A stretch of DNA of 64,000 bases from Bryobacteraceae bacterium. Its GTDB lineage: Bacteria; Acidobacteriota; Terriglobia; Bryobacterales; Bryobacteraceae. The translations under genes were made by a program, and so were the position numbers. Below the pieces are notes generated by a model. It had not been told where the DNA came from, searched no databases, and was given only the letters and a program-made list of their open reading frames with translations. Of the stretch, positions 1 to 8,336 are shown one piece after another; position 1 is the stretch's first letter; the number at the start of each line of letters is the position of its first letter. The stretch spans positions 124,001-188,000 of the forward strand of contig JAHCHE010000004.1 in the NCBI GenBank assembly GCA_026129905.1, read 5' to 3'.

Positions 1-1000
1 CCATCAGCTTGTATTTGTCCGCGTCCGCGAACATCAGGTTCTTGTTCGAGGCCTGCTGCTTCGTCAGGAACCCGATCACTTCCTTCCGCTCGTCCGGGTA
101 GTGCGCCGCCACGGTCACCATCTCGAATGCGCGTTGACGGTACATGCGGTTGATCTCCACCAGGTCCGGGAATTCGGTGATGCAGGGCCCGCACCACGTG
201 GCCCAGAAGTTCACCAGCCGCAGCTTGCCCGAGTCGTTCTTACGTAGCGCCCGCAGCGCGGCCGCGTCGGCCGGCTCCACCGAGACAGGCTCCGCCGCCA
301 GCTTGGCCATGAAGCGTTTGACCGAGTCCGCCTTGCCGGCCCACTTGATGGAGCAGCCGAAGGCTCTCGTTTGCGCCACCGGGACCTCGCGTCCGGCGAG
401 CAGCGCGTCGAGCGCGTTTCGCAGGTCGCGCACCTTCACGAACTCCTCGCGCTCGCTGTCATCAATGCGCCCCTGGTAGCGCAACTTCCGTTCTGCGTCA
501 AACAGGAAAACGTGCGGCGTGGCCGTCGGACCGTAGGCCCGCGAGGAGCCCGTCCGGTCTCCCTCATAAAGGTAGGGGAAGTTGAACTTCTTGTACTCGG
601 CCCGGATCTTCATCTCCTCGAAAGAATCGTTGAGGTCGGTGTAGCCCAGTTCATCCAGCCGCACCGAATGCTCATCGTTGGGAGAAATCGCCACAAACGC
701 CGCGCCTTTCGGCTTGTATTCGGAAACCAACGTCTTCAGCCGCTCCTCGTAATACTGCGCCGTCGGGCAGTGGTTGCACGTGAAGACCACGGCCAGCAGT
801 TTTGCCTTCGAGAAATCGGAGAGCGAATAGGTCTTTCCGTCCACGCCCTGCAACTTGAAATCGGGCGCTTTGGCGCCGATGGCCAGAGGCCGGATCGATT
901 CTTCGTCCGCGCCCCGGAGGAAAGGGCCCGCTTGTGAAAGACAAAGGGCCAGCACGAATAGGGTTCGCCCAGCACGGCCGCCGACGGATTCGTTACGCAT
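1..1000 (-). CDS. Two-domain redoxin/thioredoxin-family protein (C-terminal part cut by window edge)
   Basis: The reading frame runs without a stop from an ATG at 1000 to the window edge, so the C-terminus is missing. It opens with a hydrophobic signal-like segment (VGGRAGRTLFVLALCLSQAG), followed by an AhpC/TSA-type redoxin domain with the motif FTCNHCPTAQYYEERL near residue 70. A second thioredoxin-like domain contains a TlpA-type NFWATWCGPC motif near residue 270. Both CxxC-type centres therefore look intact. Families with this layout act as exported thiol-disulfide oxidoreductases or peroxiredoxin-like proteins. The gene stands alone, divergent from the next gene at 1160. The substrate cannot be told from sequence. 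Confidence 0.85.
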   Translation of the reverse strand, partial: MRNESVGGRAGRTLFVLALCLSQAGPFLRGADEESIRPLAIGAKAPDFKLQGVDGKTYSLSDFSKAKLLAVVFTCNHCPTAQYYEERLKTLVSEYKPKGAAFVAISPNDEHSVRLDELGYTDLNDSFEEMKIRAEYKKFNFPYLYEGDRTGSSRAYGPTATPHVFLFDAERKLRYQGRIDDSEREEFVKVRDLRNALDALLAGREVPVAQTRAFGCSIKWAGKADSVKRFMAKLAAEPVSVEPADAAALRALRKNDSGKLRLVNFWATWCGPCITEFPDLVEINRMYRQRAFEMVTVAAHYPDERKEVIGFLTKQQASNKNLMFADADKYKLM

Positions 1001-1159
1001 TACCTGTCAGCTTACAGCACCGGCCGAGCGGCGCGCGGCCTCCGGCCGTTACGGTTGCGTGAAACGAATCGATCGGAATTGTGGACCTTGACCTGAATTT
1101 GAACCCGCCATTACAATCGACAGACGATTCCGGCACAAACGCCGGAAACAGGAGGGTGG

Positions 1160-1945
1160 ATGCGCAACAGAGTTCGATGGGCGGGTCTTTCGCTGCTCGC
1201 CGTGGGCATGCTCGCAGGGCAGGAGCCAAAGCCGTTGACGGCCATTTCCATGTTCAAGGTGAAAGTGGATAAGGCGGCGCCGTGGCTGGAGACGATGAAG
1301 AAGGTATATGAGCCGGTGATGAAGAACCTGCTCAGCGATGGCGCCGTACTGGCTTACGGCATCGACTTCGAGGTCTTGCACCGCGCGGGTCGCACGAACG
1401 CCGCGGCTTGGTTCGACGCGCCGAACTTCGCCGCCTATGGTAAGGCGATCGCCGCGATCGATGAGGCGCAGGAAAATCATGCGGCCGACTTCCAGCGCCT
1501 GTTGGAGTGGCAGGATATCGAAGCGCACGAAGACCTGCTGTTGCAGACGATCGACGCGAACTTTAAGCCCGTGAAGTCCGGCGCCCGGCCTTACGCGATG
1601 CTCAGCGTATTCAAAGTGCGAGAGGGCCTCGACCAGGAGTTCATGGACGGCTTCAAGAAGGTCGTCAAGCCGGGCTGGGATCGGCTGGTGGCCGACGGGG
1701 CGATCAACGGCTACTCCGTGATGAAAGAAGCCGTACACAGTTCCGATATGGGGCATACATGGTTCGCCATATCGATGAACGACCTGAGCGGAATGGACAA
1801 GATCGTCGCCGCCGACGAGGAAGCGATGAAAAGCCGCTCTCCCGAAGACCAGAGAATGATGACGGAGGGTCTGCGCAAGGTGGCGGACCTGAGCGCGCAC
1901 CGCGACTGGCTGTTACAGTCGGCGGTGTTCGCGATGAAGGAGTAG
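1160..1945 (+). CDS. Exported protein with two tandem ferredoxin-like (dimeric alpha/beta barrel-type) repeats, function unknown
   Basis: A 261-residue product follows an SD-like AGGAGGG about 8 bases upstream. The N-terminus is a short signal-like stretch (RWAGLSLLAVGMLA). The mature part contains two similar halves. Residues about 30-75 (AISMFKVKVDKAAPWLETMK) and about 145-190 (MLSVFKVREGLDQEFMDGFK) share the pattern FKV-x(6-8)-F/W-x-D/E-x(2)-K-x(3)-P-x-W-L/V-DGA-x(3)-Y. Each is predicted to be a beta-alpha-beta ferredoxin-like unit as in ABM/Dabb-type proteins. No catalytic motif is recognised. It is convergent with the phosphofructokinase gene. A large antisense frame over this region is a GC-rich shadow. 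Confidence 0.75.
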   Translation: MRNRVRWAGLSLLAVGMLAGQEPKPLTAISMFKVKVDKAAPWLETMKKVYEPVMKNLLSDGAVLAYGIDFEVLHRAGRTNAAAWFDAPNFAAYGKAIAAIDEAQENHAADFQRLLEWQDIEAHEDLLLQTIDANFKPVKSGARPYAMLSVFKVREGLDQEFMDGFKKVVKPGWDRLVADGAINGYSVMKEAVHSSDMGHTWFAISMNDLSGMDKIVAADEEAMKSRSPEDQRMMTEGLRKVADLSAHRDWLLQSAVFAMKE

Positions 1946-1949
1946 CGGT

Positions 1950-1975
1950 CCCCGCGTGCGCCTGACGCAGCGGGG
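1950..1975. terminator. Possible bidirectional terminator hairpin between convergent genes
   Basis: CCCCG (1950-1954) and TGCG pair with CGCA and CGGGG (1971-1975) around a short loop, with a one-base bulge. It sits exactly in the 35-bp gap between two convergent stop codons. There is no clear U-tract on either side, so this is only a candidate. Confidence 0.35.
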
Positions 1976-1980
1976 CTGGC

Positions 1981-3159
1981 TTATGCCCGGGTCAGGAACA
2001 CCGGCAGTCCGGCTTTGAAGGCGTAGTTCGGCCGGTACTGCTCGGTGTCGTACATCGTTTCCAGGTCGACCGAGCGCGGGCCCAGCTTCGCGTCGGGAAT
2101 CGGGGCCATCGTGAAACAGCCACCCGCAATCGCCGTCATCACTCCGCTTTTGCCGTCGACGATCGCATCCACGGCCATGTTGCCGAAGGTAATGGCGATG
2201 AGCGAGTCCATGAAGTCTGGAGCGCCGCTGCGCAACTCGTACGTGAGGTCGCTGACGATCGTCTCCTCTTTCGTCCGCTTCTTGATTTCCTCGCTCAGGT
2301 CTTCGGCGACATTGGCCTTCTTGCGGTGGCCGAACGCGTCCGCCTCGCCGTACTCGCGGATGCTATAGCCTTCCCACTCGGCGCCCTCCGAGAGGATGAC
2401 GATCGAGTAGTTGCTCGGATTCTCCTTCTTGTCCCGCATGACGAGTTCGATCAACCGCTCCAGGTTCACCTTATACTCGGGCAGGCAGCAGCGGACGTTC
2501 TGAACGTAGGCGGTGTAGAGCGAGGTGTAGCCGGCATCGCGGCCGAACAGCCGGAAGATGCCCACGCGCTCATGCGAGCCGACCGTCGTGCGCTGTCGCG
2601 CGATGGCGTCCGAAGCGCGCGTAATGGCGGTCGAGAAGCCGATGCAGTACTCCGTGTTCCGCACATCGTTGTCCATCGTCTTCGGTATGCACACCACCTT
2701 CACGCCTTCCCGGTGCAGCCGGTCGGCGTAGCTCAGCGTGTCGTCCCCGCCGATCGCCACCAGGCAGTCGAGCTTGAGCGCCTCGATGTTCTTAAGCACC
2801 TGCGACGTAATATCGAACACCGTGGACGTGACGCCGCGCTTGGTGAACTCCGACTTGGGGAATTGCGCCGCGTTTAAGAAGCCTGGAACCTTCTTCATCT
2901 TCTGGGGATTCGTCCGGCTGCTGTGAAGGAACGTGCCTCCCGTGCGGTCCACCTTGCGCGTATTGAGGCGGTCCAGCGGCAGAATGTAGCGCGCCGTGCT
3001 CTGCTCGTCGTCCAGGTTCAGGTGGGTCAGCGCCTCCCAGCCGCGCCGGAGACCAACGACTTCGTAATCGACGTCGCTGCCGCGGTAGACGACGCTCTTG
3101 ATCGCATGATTGAGGCCGGGGACGTCGCCCCCGCCGGTAAGTATGCCGATGCGCTTGGC
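1981..3159 (-). CDS. pfp: 6-phosphofructokinase, probably pyrophosphate-dependent
   Basis: Phosphofructokinase phosphorylates fructose 6-phosphate to the 1,6-bisphosphate in glycolysis. The 392-residue product begins MAKRIGILTGGGDVPGLN, with the nucleotide/phosphate loop GGGDVPGLN at residues 10-18. Two signatures point to PPi rather than ATP as phosphoryl donor: GGDDT at 138-142 (ATP enzymes have GGDGS) and PKTMDND at 160-166 (ATP enzymes have PGTIDND). An in-frame upstream TTG at 3207 would add 16 residues of non-family sequence, so the ATG at 3159 is preferred. PPi-type enzymes are reversible and can serve gluconeogenesis. The assignment to PFK is very firm; PPi use is inferred from the two residues. 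Confidence 0.92.
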   Translation of the reverse strand, partial: AKRIGILTGGGDVPGLNHAIKSVVYRGSDVDYEVVGLRRGWEALTHLNLDDEQSTARYILPLDRLNTRKVDRTGGTFLHSSRTNPQKMKKVPGFLNAAQFPKSEFTKRGVTSTVFDITSQVLKNIEALKLDCLVAIGGDDTLSYADRLHREGVKVVCIPKTMDNDVRNTEYCIGFSTAITRASDAIARQRTTVGSHERVGIFRLFGRDAGYTSLYTAYVQNVRCCLPEYKVNLERLIELVMRDKKENPSNYSIVILSEGAEWEGYSIREYGEADAFGHRKKANVAEDLSEEIKKRTKEETIVSDLTYELRSGAPDFMDSLIAITFGNMAVDAIVDGKSGVMTAIAGGCFTMAPIPDAKLGPRSVDLETMYDTEQYRPNYAFKAGLPVFLTRA

Positions 3160-3230
3160 CATTATGATTCGTGGGATCCCTTCTGCAAGAAGATGGTCAA
3201 ATCCCAATTATACCGGCCGGCCGGGGCGCC

Positions 3231-3698
3231 TCAGGCGGCTGGGGATGCTTCGGATTGGTCGTCGAACCCTTCGACCGAGACGTCAATGTCGATGCCGTCG
3301 CGCACGCTTTGCGTGACCGTGCAGAACTCTTCGAACAGCTCCAGGCAGCGCCGCGCCCTGGCGCGCTCGGCCTCCTCCACCTGGGGCGTAATGGCCACCT
3401 CGATGCGGCCGATGCGGAGCCGTTTCCGGTCGTTCCGCACGGTCTGCACCTTCACCTCCGCGTGGATGTTCTTCACGCCCACGCGGACCTTGCCGGCGCA
3501 GAACAGCAGGCTGGCGCAGAGACAGCTTGCCACCGACGAAGCCAGCAGCTTGGTGGGCGTAGGCCCGGTCTCGTTGCCGAGCGGCGGCGGCTCGTCGACG
3601 ATCATCGGCGCCAACGACTCTTTGTGGAAATCGACCCGAAACTGGTAGCCGTCGATCTGGTCGATGGAAATCGAAAAGCCGCCTACAACTTCCGTCAT
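3231..3698 (-). CDS. OsmC/Ohr-family protein
   Basis: A 155-residue protein with the OsmC fold pattern. GPTPTKLLASSVASCLCAS around residues 45-63 carries the first reactive cysteine region (C59/C61), and CTVTQSVRDGIDIDV near 126-140 carries the second. Members use paired cysteines to reduce organic or fatty-acid hydroperoxides in the cytoplasm. The GPTPTELL-type motif and C-terminal placement of the second Cys fit the YhfA/OsmC-like subgroup. It lies 25 bases downstream of the TIM-barrel gene and may be co-transcribed with it. The exact peroxide substrate is unknown. Confidence 0.85.
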   Translation of the reverse strand: MTEVVGGFSISIDQIDGYQFRVDFHKESLAPMIVDEPPPLGNETGPTPTKLLASSVASCLCASLLFCAGKVRVGVKNIHAEVKVQTVRNDRKRLRIGRIEVAITPQVEEAERARARRCLELFEEFCTVTQSVRDGIDIDVSVEGFDDQSEASPAA

Positions 3699-3723
3699 TT
3701 CGCTTCTTCGCTTATCATCGGCT

Positions 3724-4698
3724 TCAGGCCGAGACGTTGTCCACCCACCACGGGGCGGTCGTGCTCTGCTTGATGACGAGATCGTTGAGGAATCGCGCGG
3801 CCTTGGTCAGCCCTTCCTCCGGCGACATCAGCGTGTCTTCGTGCTCGATGGATAGGACGTAGTCGTAATCGCACATCCGCAGGGTGGAGATGAAGTCGCG
3901 CCACCAGTCCGCGCCGTGTCCGTAGCCGCAGGTCCGGAAGATCCACGAGCGGTTCTTCTCGTCGGTGTAGAGCTTCATGTCCAGCACGCCGGTCTTCGGC
4001 AGGTTTGCCTCGTAGATCTTGGTGTCCTTGGCGTGCGCGTGGTAGATGCAGCCGGCCAGGACGCGGACGGCATCGATGGGATCGATGCCCTGCCAGAACA
4101 GATGGCTGGGATCGAAATTGCATCCGATCTGCGGGCCGGCCACTTCGCGCAGCCGGAGCAGCGTCTCCGGGTTGTACACCACGTAGCCGGGGTGCATCTC
4201 GATGGCGATCTTCACGCCGTGATCGGCGGCGAACCTGGCGTGCTTGGTCCAATACGGCGCCACCTTCTTTTCCCATTGCCACTTGAGCAGTTCCTGGTAG
4301 TGCGGCGGCCAGGGAGATACCACCCAGTTCGGGTACTTCGCTTTGTCGCTGTCGCCCGGACAGCCGGAGAAATCGCACACCACCGGGACGCCGAGCTTCT
4401 CGGCCAGCAGGATCGTCTTGCGGGCGACTTCCTGATTCTTCTTGGCGATGCCGGAATCGGGATGCAGCGGCTCGCCGTGGCAGCTTAGCGCACTGATGGT
4501 GAATCCCTTGTCGGCCAGCAGTTGTTTGAAATCGTTCAGCTTGCGCTTGTCGTTGAGCATGTCGAGCGGGCAGTGCGCGGGTAGCGGGTAGTTGCCCGTT
4601 CCCAGCTCGACGGTATCGATGTTCAGGCTCTTCAGCTTATCGAGGACCTGGTCGAGCGGCAGATCGGCCAGCAGTACGGTAAGAACGCCAACTTTCAT
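3724..4698 (-). CDS. Sugar phosphate isomerase/epimerase (xylose isomerase-like TIM barrel)
   Basis: A 324-residue cytoplasmic AP-endonuclease-2/xylose-isomerase-like TIM barrel. The start is fixed by a strong SD (GGAGGAAAGCAC before ATG at 4698); the longer frame to 4776 is non-coding. Metal-ligand segments typical of the fold are visible: IAIEMHPGY, GCNFDPSHLFWQG, HAHAKDTK and LSIEHED supply the Glu, Asp, His and Glu residues that hold the divalent cation. Such proteins interconvert ketoses or inositol derivatives, and in this type of genome they often accompany Gfo/Idh/MocA oxidoreductases, three of which occur elsewhere in the window. The specific substrate is not predictable. Confidence 0.85.
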   Translation of the reverse strand: MKVGVLTVLLADLPLDQVLDKLKSLNIDTVELGTGNYPLPAHCPLDMLNDKRKLNDFKQLLADKGFTISALSCHGEPLHPDSGIAKKNQEVARKTILLAEKLGVPVVCDFSGCPGDSDKAKYPNWVVSPWPPHYQELLKWQWEKKVAPYWTKHARFAADHGVKIAIEMHPGYVVYNPETLLRLREVAGPQIGCNFDPSHLFWQGIDPIDAVRVLAGCIYHAHAKDTKIYEANLPKTGVLDMKLYTDEKNRSWIFRTCGYGHGADWWRDFISTLRMCDYDYVLSIEHEDTLMSPEEGLTKAARFLNDLVIKQSTTAPWWVDNVSA

Positions 4699-4937
4699 GT
4701 GCTTTCCTCCTGTATGAGCGCTTCCCGCAAAAGGATAGCAGATGCGCGGACCGGCGTCGGGGAAACCTGCCGTCAAGGCAGGAACTTCGCATTACCGCGG
4801 CAGCCTGGCGTTGTGAGGCCGGAAAAGCCGGTTCAGATGATGCGAACTGACGGGGCCGAAGCGTCCGGAGCGCGGATCCGTGGCGGCCGTTTCGACTCCG
4901 ACATTCGCAGTTGACGGGCCACCTCGATGCCGGTCTG

Positions 4938-5105
4938 ATGGCAACGCCGCACCAGCTTGGAGTTCGGCGTCAGGTCATTCCAGCCGTTGTTTTCCTTTTT
5001 CCAGCGGTCATGCCCAGCTGGCGCACGAGCTGAGCGGGAAACGCCTGCGGCTCCAGCGTCGTGATCCACAAAAAGCCGATCGCACGGGCGCCATCGGCAG
5101 CGTGA
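4938..5105 (-). pseudogene. Frameshifted transposase fragment
   Basis: Read on the minus strand, one frame gives IGFLWITTLEPQAFPAQLV-RQLG. The adjacent frame then gives HDRWKKENNGWNDL. Joined across a one-base shift near 5015, they resemble the C-terminal catalytic region of DDE transposases, which ends in a pattern like RW-x-IEN-x-GFN-x-L carrying the last catalytic Glu. There is no intact ORF, terminal repeat or target duplication visible. The family assignment is from memory of the motif and should be searched. Confidence 0.45.
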
Positions 5106-5161
5106 GTGCTCTGTACTATTACTACTAACCATCCGTTTCTTTGTCTCCCGCGAAGAATTCG

Positions 5162-5293
5162 TCAAGCTGCCTTCTTCATCAACTGGTTGGCGCTAGCCTG
5201 GCGAGCGATCTGGAACGTCGTTAGTATGGTGCGGCCAGCTTCACTGACCTGATACGGATTGCGGCCCTTGCCAGCCCTTGCTGCTTTCGCGCG
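5162..5293 (-). pseudogene. C-terminal fragment resembling a winged-helix tail found in transposon-associated ORFs
   Basis: A 43-codon open stretch begins right after a TAA and has no start codon. It encodes GRNPYQVSEAGRTILTTFQI followed by ARQASANQLMKKAA and a stop. The layout R-x-YQV-x-E-x-GR-x-ILT, followed by A-x-Q-x-A-x(3)-L, resembles a winged-helix C-terminus that I associate with mobile-element proteins. It lies just upstream of the transposase-like fragment on the same strand and may derive from the same element. Confidence 0.35.
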
Positions 5294-5763
5294 TTATCGA
5301 CCGTCTCAGCCACCGGAGATTCGTGTAACGAGGCTACGTCTGCGTTCACTGCACGTTGCAACCTGGTGCGTTGCCACTCCTTTCCGAGCATGTTGTCGGA
5401 GGGCTCCGCCGTCTTGCTTTCGCGCCACGGCGCGTCCCCAGCTACGAGGCCTGAGTTTTTTGACCTCGGTCGGTCTCTCACCGACTGGAAAATGTGTCCT
5501 TGACTGGACACGCCGATCTGCCCAGCGTGACTTGTAGATCTTCGCGATCGTAGTCGCTGGAAGGGTGAAGTTGTTCGTGAAAAACTTCAGCCGCTTGTCT
5601 GGTTCGTGCGGTCAGCGGCAAGGCAACTTGACCGCCCTCGGCCGCCGAGCGGCAAGAACCCCGCATCGCCCGCGCCGCCCTCCTGTAATCCGCGCGTACG
5701 ACGCTTGTGCGCTCCGTTACGCGTTCCCGGACATCGCTCGAACCGCTTCCTCGCGGCCGGAAG

Positions 5764-6228
5764 TCACGCGACCGAAACGTCAACTGCCAGGAACTGAGCA
5801 CGCAGAGCGTGCAGCCGCTCCTGGGCGATGCCCAGCAGCCCGCGCATCAGCGCGTAGCCAAGCGCCGGATCCTCGTCGCAGAGCTGGAGCATCCGGCTGC
5901 TCAGAAAGGCCAGGGCCTCGACCGGCGTCAGGGCCCGCGCGTGAAACTGCGCCTCCCCAGCCACCCGCATCGACGACCACCCAAGCTCGTCTCCCGGTCC
6001 CAGCGACTGGACCGTCACGGCGCCATACGGCGTGTAGACTTCCAGCGCCACCTTGCCCGCCAGTAGCAGGTAGAAGTAATCCGACCTGACGCCTTCCCGG
6101 ACCATGATTTCCTCCGGAGCAAAGCGGACCTCGCTGGCGGTCGCAGCCGCCTTCTTGATCTGGCCGGCGCTGAAGCCCTCAAAAAAGGGTTGCTTCCGCA
6201 CCTTTTGGAACAGGCTACTTGTTTTCAC
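5764..6228 (-). CDS. Cyclic-nucleotide-binding (CRP-like sensor) domain protein without DNA-binding domain
   Basis: A 154-residue protein starting at GTG 6228. Nearly the whole length is one cNMP-binding beta-roll: FFEGFSAGQIKKAA, then EEIMVREGVRSDYFYLLLAGKVAL and LGPGDELGWSSM. Unlike CRP/FNR there is no helix-turn-helix at the C-terminus, so it is a stand-alone sensor. The canonical phosphate-cassette pattern GE-x(3)-R-(S/T)-A is not clear; the corresponding segment reads DELGWSSMRVAGEAQFHARA, so cAMP binding is uncertain. It follows the histidine kinase on the same strand after 120 bases and may belong to the same regulatory unit. Confidence 0.75.
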   Translation of the reverse strand: MKTSSLFQKVRKQPFFEGFSAGQIKKAAATASEVRFAPEEIMVREGVRSDYFYLLLAGKVALEVYTPYGAVTVQSLGPGDELGWSSMRVAGEAQFHARALTPVEALAFLSSRMLQLCDEDPALGYALMRGLLGIAQERLHALRAQFLAVDVSVA

Positions 6229-6348
6229 TCACGCACGCTCCTTGCCGGCGCACCGCCGGCGCTTCCCACTTCGGCGCCCTCGCAGGGGAACCGTAACCCT
6301 CCCGCCGGAACCGCAAACCACCCGTGCGATTCCCGCTTGTCGGAAACC

Positions 6349-7818
6349 TTAGCATCGGTCGCCTTCCGCGCCGGGCAGCGTCACCGCGAAACGCGTTCCG
6401 TGGCCGAGTTCGCTTTCGACGGCGATGCTGCCGCCGTGGCGTTCCGCAATGGCCCGAACGATCGATAGTCCCAAACCGGTTCCCTCGGACGCATGCACTC
6501 GAGCATTGGCGCCGCGGTAGAACTCGTCGAACACTTTCGGCTGATCCTGGGCCGAGATTCCGATGCCGGTGTCCTGAACTTCCAGTTCCCAGCATCCGGC
6601 CCGAGGGCGCAGTTGCACGGTTACGAATCCACCCGGGGGCGTGTAGCGGATTCCATTCTCGACCAGGTTCGCCACAAGCTGTCTCATGGCGACCGCTTCG
6701 CCGAGCACGACTCCTCCCGCCGCCGCGCCCGTCGAAAGCGTTAAGCCTTTTCGTTCTGCCTCCCCTCTGAAGTCTTCAATAACTTCGGCCACCAACGCAT
6801 CCAGCGCGACAGGCGTCCAGAACCGCTCGTCTGGACTCGCCTCCCGCGCGCTCGCCAGCAGCAGCAGGTCGCGCGTCACTGCGGCGAGTTCTCCGGCGCG
6901 TCGCCGCGCCCGGTCGATCAGTTCGCGGGCGGGCTCACCCAACGCGCCCGCCATGCCCTGCAACACCACCTTGAGCGCCGTCTCAATCGTGCCGAGGGGG
7001 CCGCGCAGTTCGTGCGCCACCTTGCGCATGTATTCGGATTTGGAGCGCTCGGTCTTCGCCAGGATTTCGTAAGCCGTCTCGAGCTGCCGCTTGTCTGAGC
7101 GAATCTGGCGCGACAGGAGCACATTAACGCGCACCCGCTCTCGCAGGTCCACCGCGATCGTGCTGCACAGGTACGATGCCAGATAAAGCGTCACTCCCAA
7201 CACCGCCACATAGGCGGCGGCGACGCTCCATTGCCGGTATGCGGCGGGAGCCCAGACCCAGCCGAGCGAGTGATGGTCCATGAGACCGGAGAACTCTCCC
7301 AAAACAACGCCTGCAAAAAGCAGCAAGCCGATCGTTGCCTGAAGATACGTAGCGCGCCGCGATAGCAGTATGCTCGCGATGACGATGTGAAAGGCGAAAA
7401 ACGCGGAGAATGGACTCTCCACTCCGCCGGTGAAATGCAGCAACAGGGCCAGCGCGCAGAAATCCAGCGTGATTTGCGCGAACGCGAACAGCGCCGCGCT
7501 CGCCACCCGGCTCTCGCCGCCAAGCCCCAGGAACGTGCGCGGCGCCAGCAGGCGGGCGAACGCGCCGGCGCTTCCCCAGTCCTGGTCCACCGGCCTCGCT
7601 GCGAACCGCCGAGCCACGGAGAACAGAACGGCGTTGTAGACGACGAGGCCGGCGGCTACGCACAGAATGGGACCTACCGGCAGATCGAACAAGCCCAGGT
7701 AGCGCGCCATCGCGGCGGCGACGGCAACAGCTATCGCGGCCACCCATCGCAGCTTGATGAACCAAGCATTACCCCGCTCCAGGGTGCCCGAGACCGGAAG
7801 CTCCGCGGCGTCGGTCAC
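6349..7818 (-). CDS. Membrane-bound sensor histidine kinase
   Basis: A 489-residue kinase with a GTG start at 7818 after GGGAGGG. Residues about 20-220 contain about six hydrophobic segments forming an integral membrane sensor region. A short coiled linker follows, then HisKA with the phospho-acceptor H269 in AHELRGPLG. The HATPase_c domain shows an N box (NLVENGIRYTPPGG), G1 (DTGIGIS), an F box (FDEFYRG) and G2 (GTGLGLSIV). The response regulator gene lies 55 bases upstream on the same strand, at the distal end of the hydrogenase operon. It is the likely partner kinase, and the locus position suggests control of, or response to, hydrogenase-linked metabolism. The ligand is unknown. Confidence 0.9.
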   Translation of the reverse strand: MTDAAELPVSGTLERGNAWFIKLRWVAAIAVAVAAAMARYLGLFDLPVGPILCVAAGLVVYNAVLFSVARRFAARPVDQDWGSAGAFARLLAPRTFLGLGGESRVASAALFAFAQITLDFCALALLLHFTGGVESPFSAFFAFHIVIASILLSRRATYLQATIGLLLFAGVVLGEFSGLMDHHSLGWVWAPAAYRQWSVAAAYVAVLGVTLYLASYLCSTIAVDLRERVRVNVLLSRQIRSDKRQLETAYEILAKTERSKSEYMRKVAHELRGPLGTIETALKVVLQGMAGALGEPARELIDRARRRAGELAAVTRDLLLLASAREASPDERFWTPVALDALVAEVIEDFRGEAERKGLTLSTGAAAGGVVLGEAVAMRQLVANLVENGIRYTPPGGFVTVQLRPRAGCWELEVQDTGIGISAQDQPKVFDEFYRGANARVHASEGTGLGLSIVRAIAERHGGSIAVESELGHGTRFAVTLPGAEGDRC

Positions 7819-7873
7819 TTTACCCTCCCGAGAGCGCGCGGGCTCGCCTCGATGCCCGCGTAGCCGCTAACCG

Positions 7874-8302
7874 TCAGGCCGGCCGCTTCAGCCGGAGCAC
7901 GCGTTCGATTCGCTCCAGCAGCACGGCCGGATCGACGGGCTTGTCTACGAAATCCTGGACCGGCAGATATTCGCCCGCCTGGTATGTCCCGTCCCCGCTA
8001 TCGGGGTAAAACCGCAACTCGGTCCGCTCGTGTATCGCGGTCAGAATGATTATCGGTACGTCCTTGAAGTAAGCCTCATCCTTCTGTCGCAGGCGCCAGA
8101 CGAAATGAAACCCTTCGGTCGCATTCGGCATCATCACGTCCAGAATGATGCAATCCGGCCGCTGCGCCGCCGCTGCCTCCAGCCCGGTTGACAGATCGTG
8201 AGCCGCCGTCACGCGCAAGCCTTTGCTCTCCAGCGCCACGCGCAGCGCCGCGACCAGATCCTTGTCGTCGTCGACGATCAGTATCCTGGAGCCTTCGCTC
8301 AC
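7874..8302 (-). CDS. Single-domain response regulator (receiver only)
   Basis: The 142-residue product consists of one REC domain: acidic pocket VDDDKD (residues 10-15), phospho-acceptor D55 in IILDVMMP, conserved Thr in IIILTA and Lys in DFVDKPVDP. No output domain follows, so it signals by protein contact or acts as a phosphate relay/sink. The start is a GTG at 8302 preceded by AGGAAGGAG with 8-base spacing; longer upstream extensions lack family character. It starts 34 bases after the NiFe small-subunit gene and precedes the histidine kinase, which suggests co-transcription with the hydrogenase operon. Confidence 0.87.
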   Translation of the reverse strand: MSEGSRILIVDDDKDLVAALRVALESKGLRVTAAHDLSTGLEAAAAQRPDCIILDVMMPNATEGFHFVWRLRQKDEAYFKDVPIIILTAIHERTELRFYPDSGDGTYQAGEYLPVQDFVDKPVDPAVLLERIERVLRLKRPA

Positions 8303-8336
8303 GATGACCACTCCTTCCTGAGCCGGGACGCCGCCA

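Larger units (their letters stand above)
4699..5763. other. About 1 kb without an intact gene; decayed mobile-element DNA
   Basis: No frame here has a convincing start, codon pattern and family match over its full length. The segment contains two recognisable minus-strand fragments, listed separately: a transposase-like piece at 4938-5105 and a winged-helix-like C-terminal tail at 5162-5293. The remainder, roughly 5294-5763, shows no feature I can support. Confidence 0.5.
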
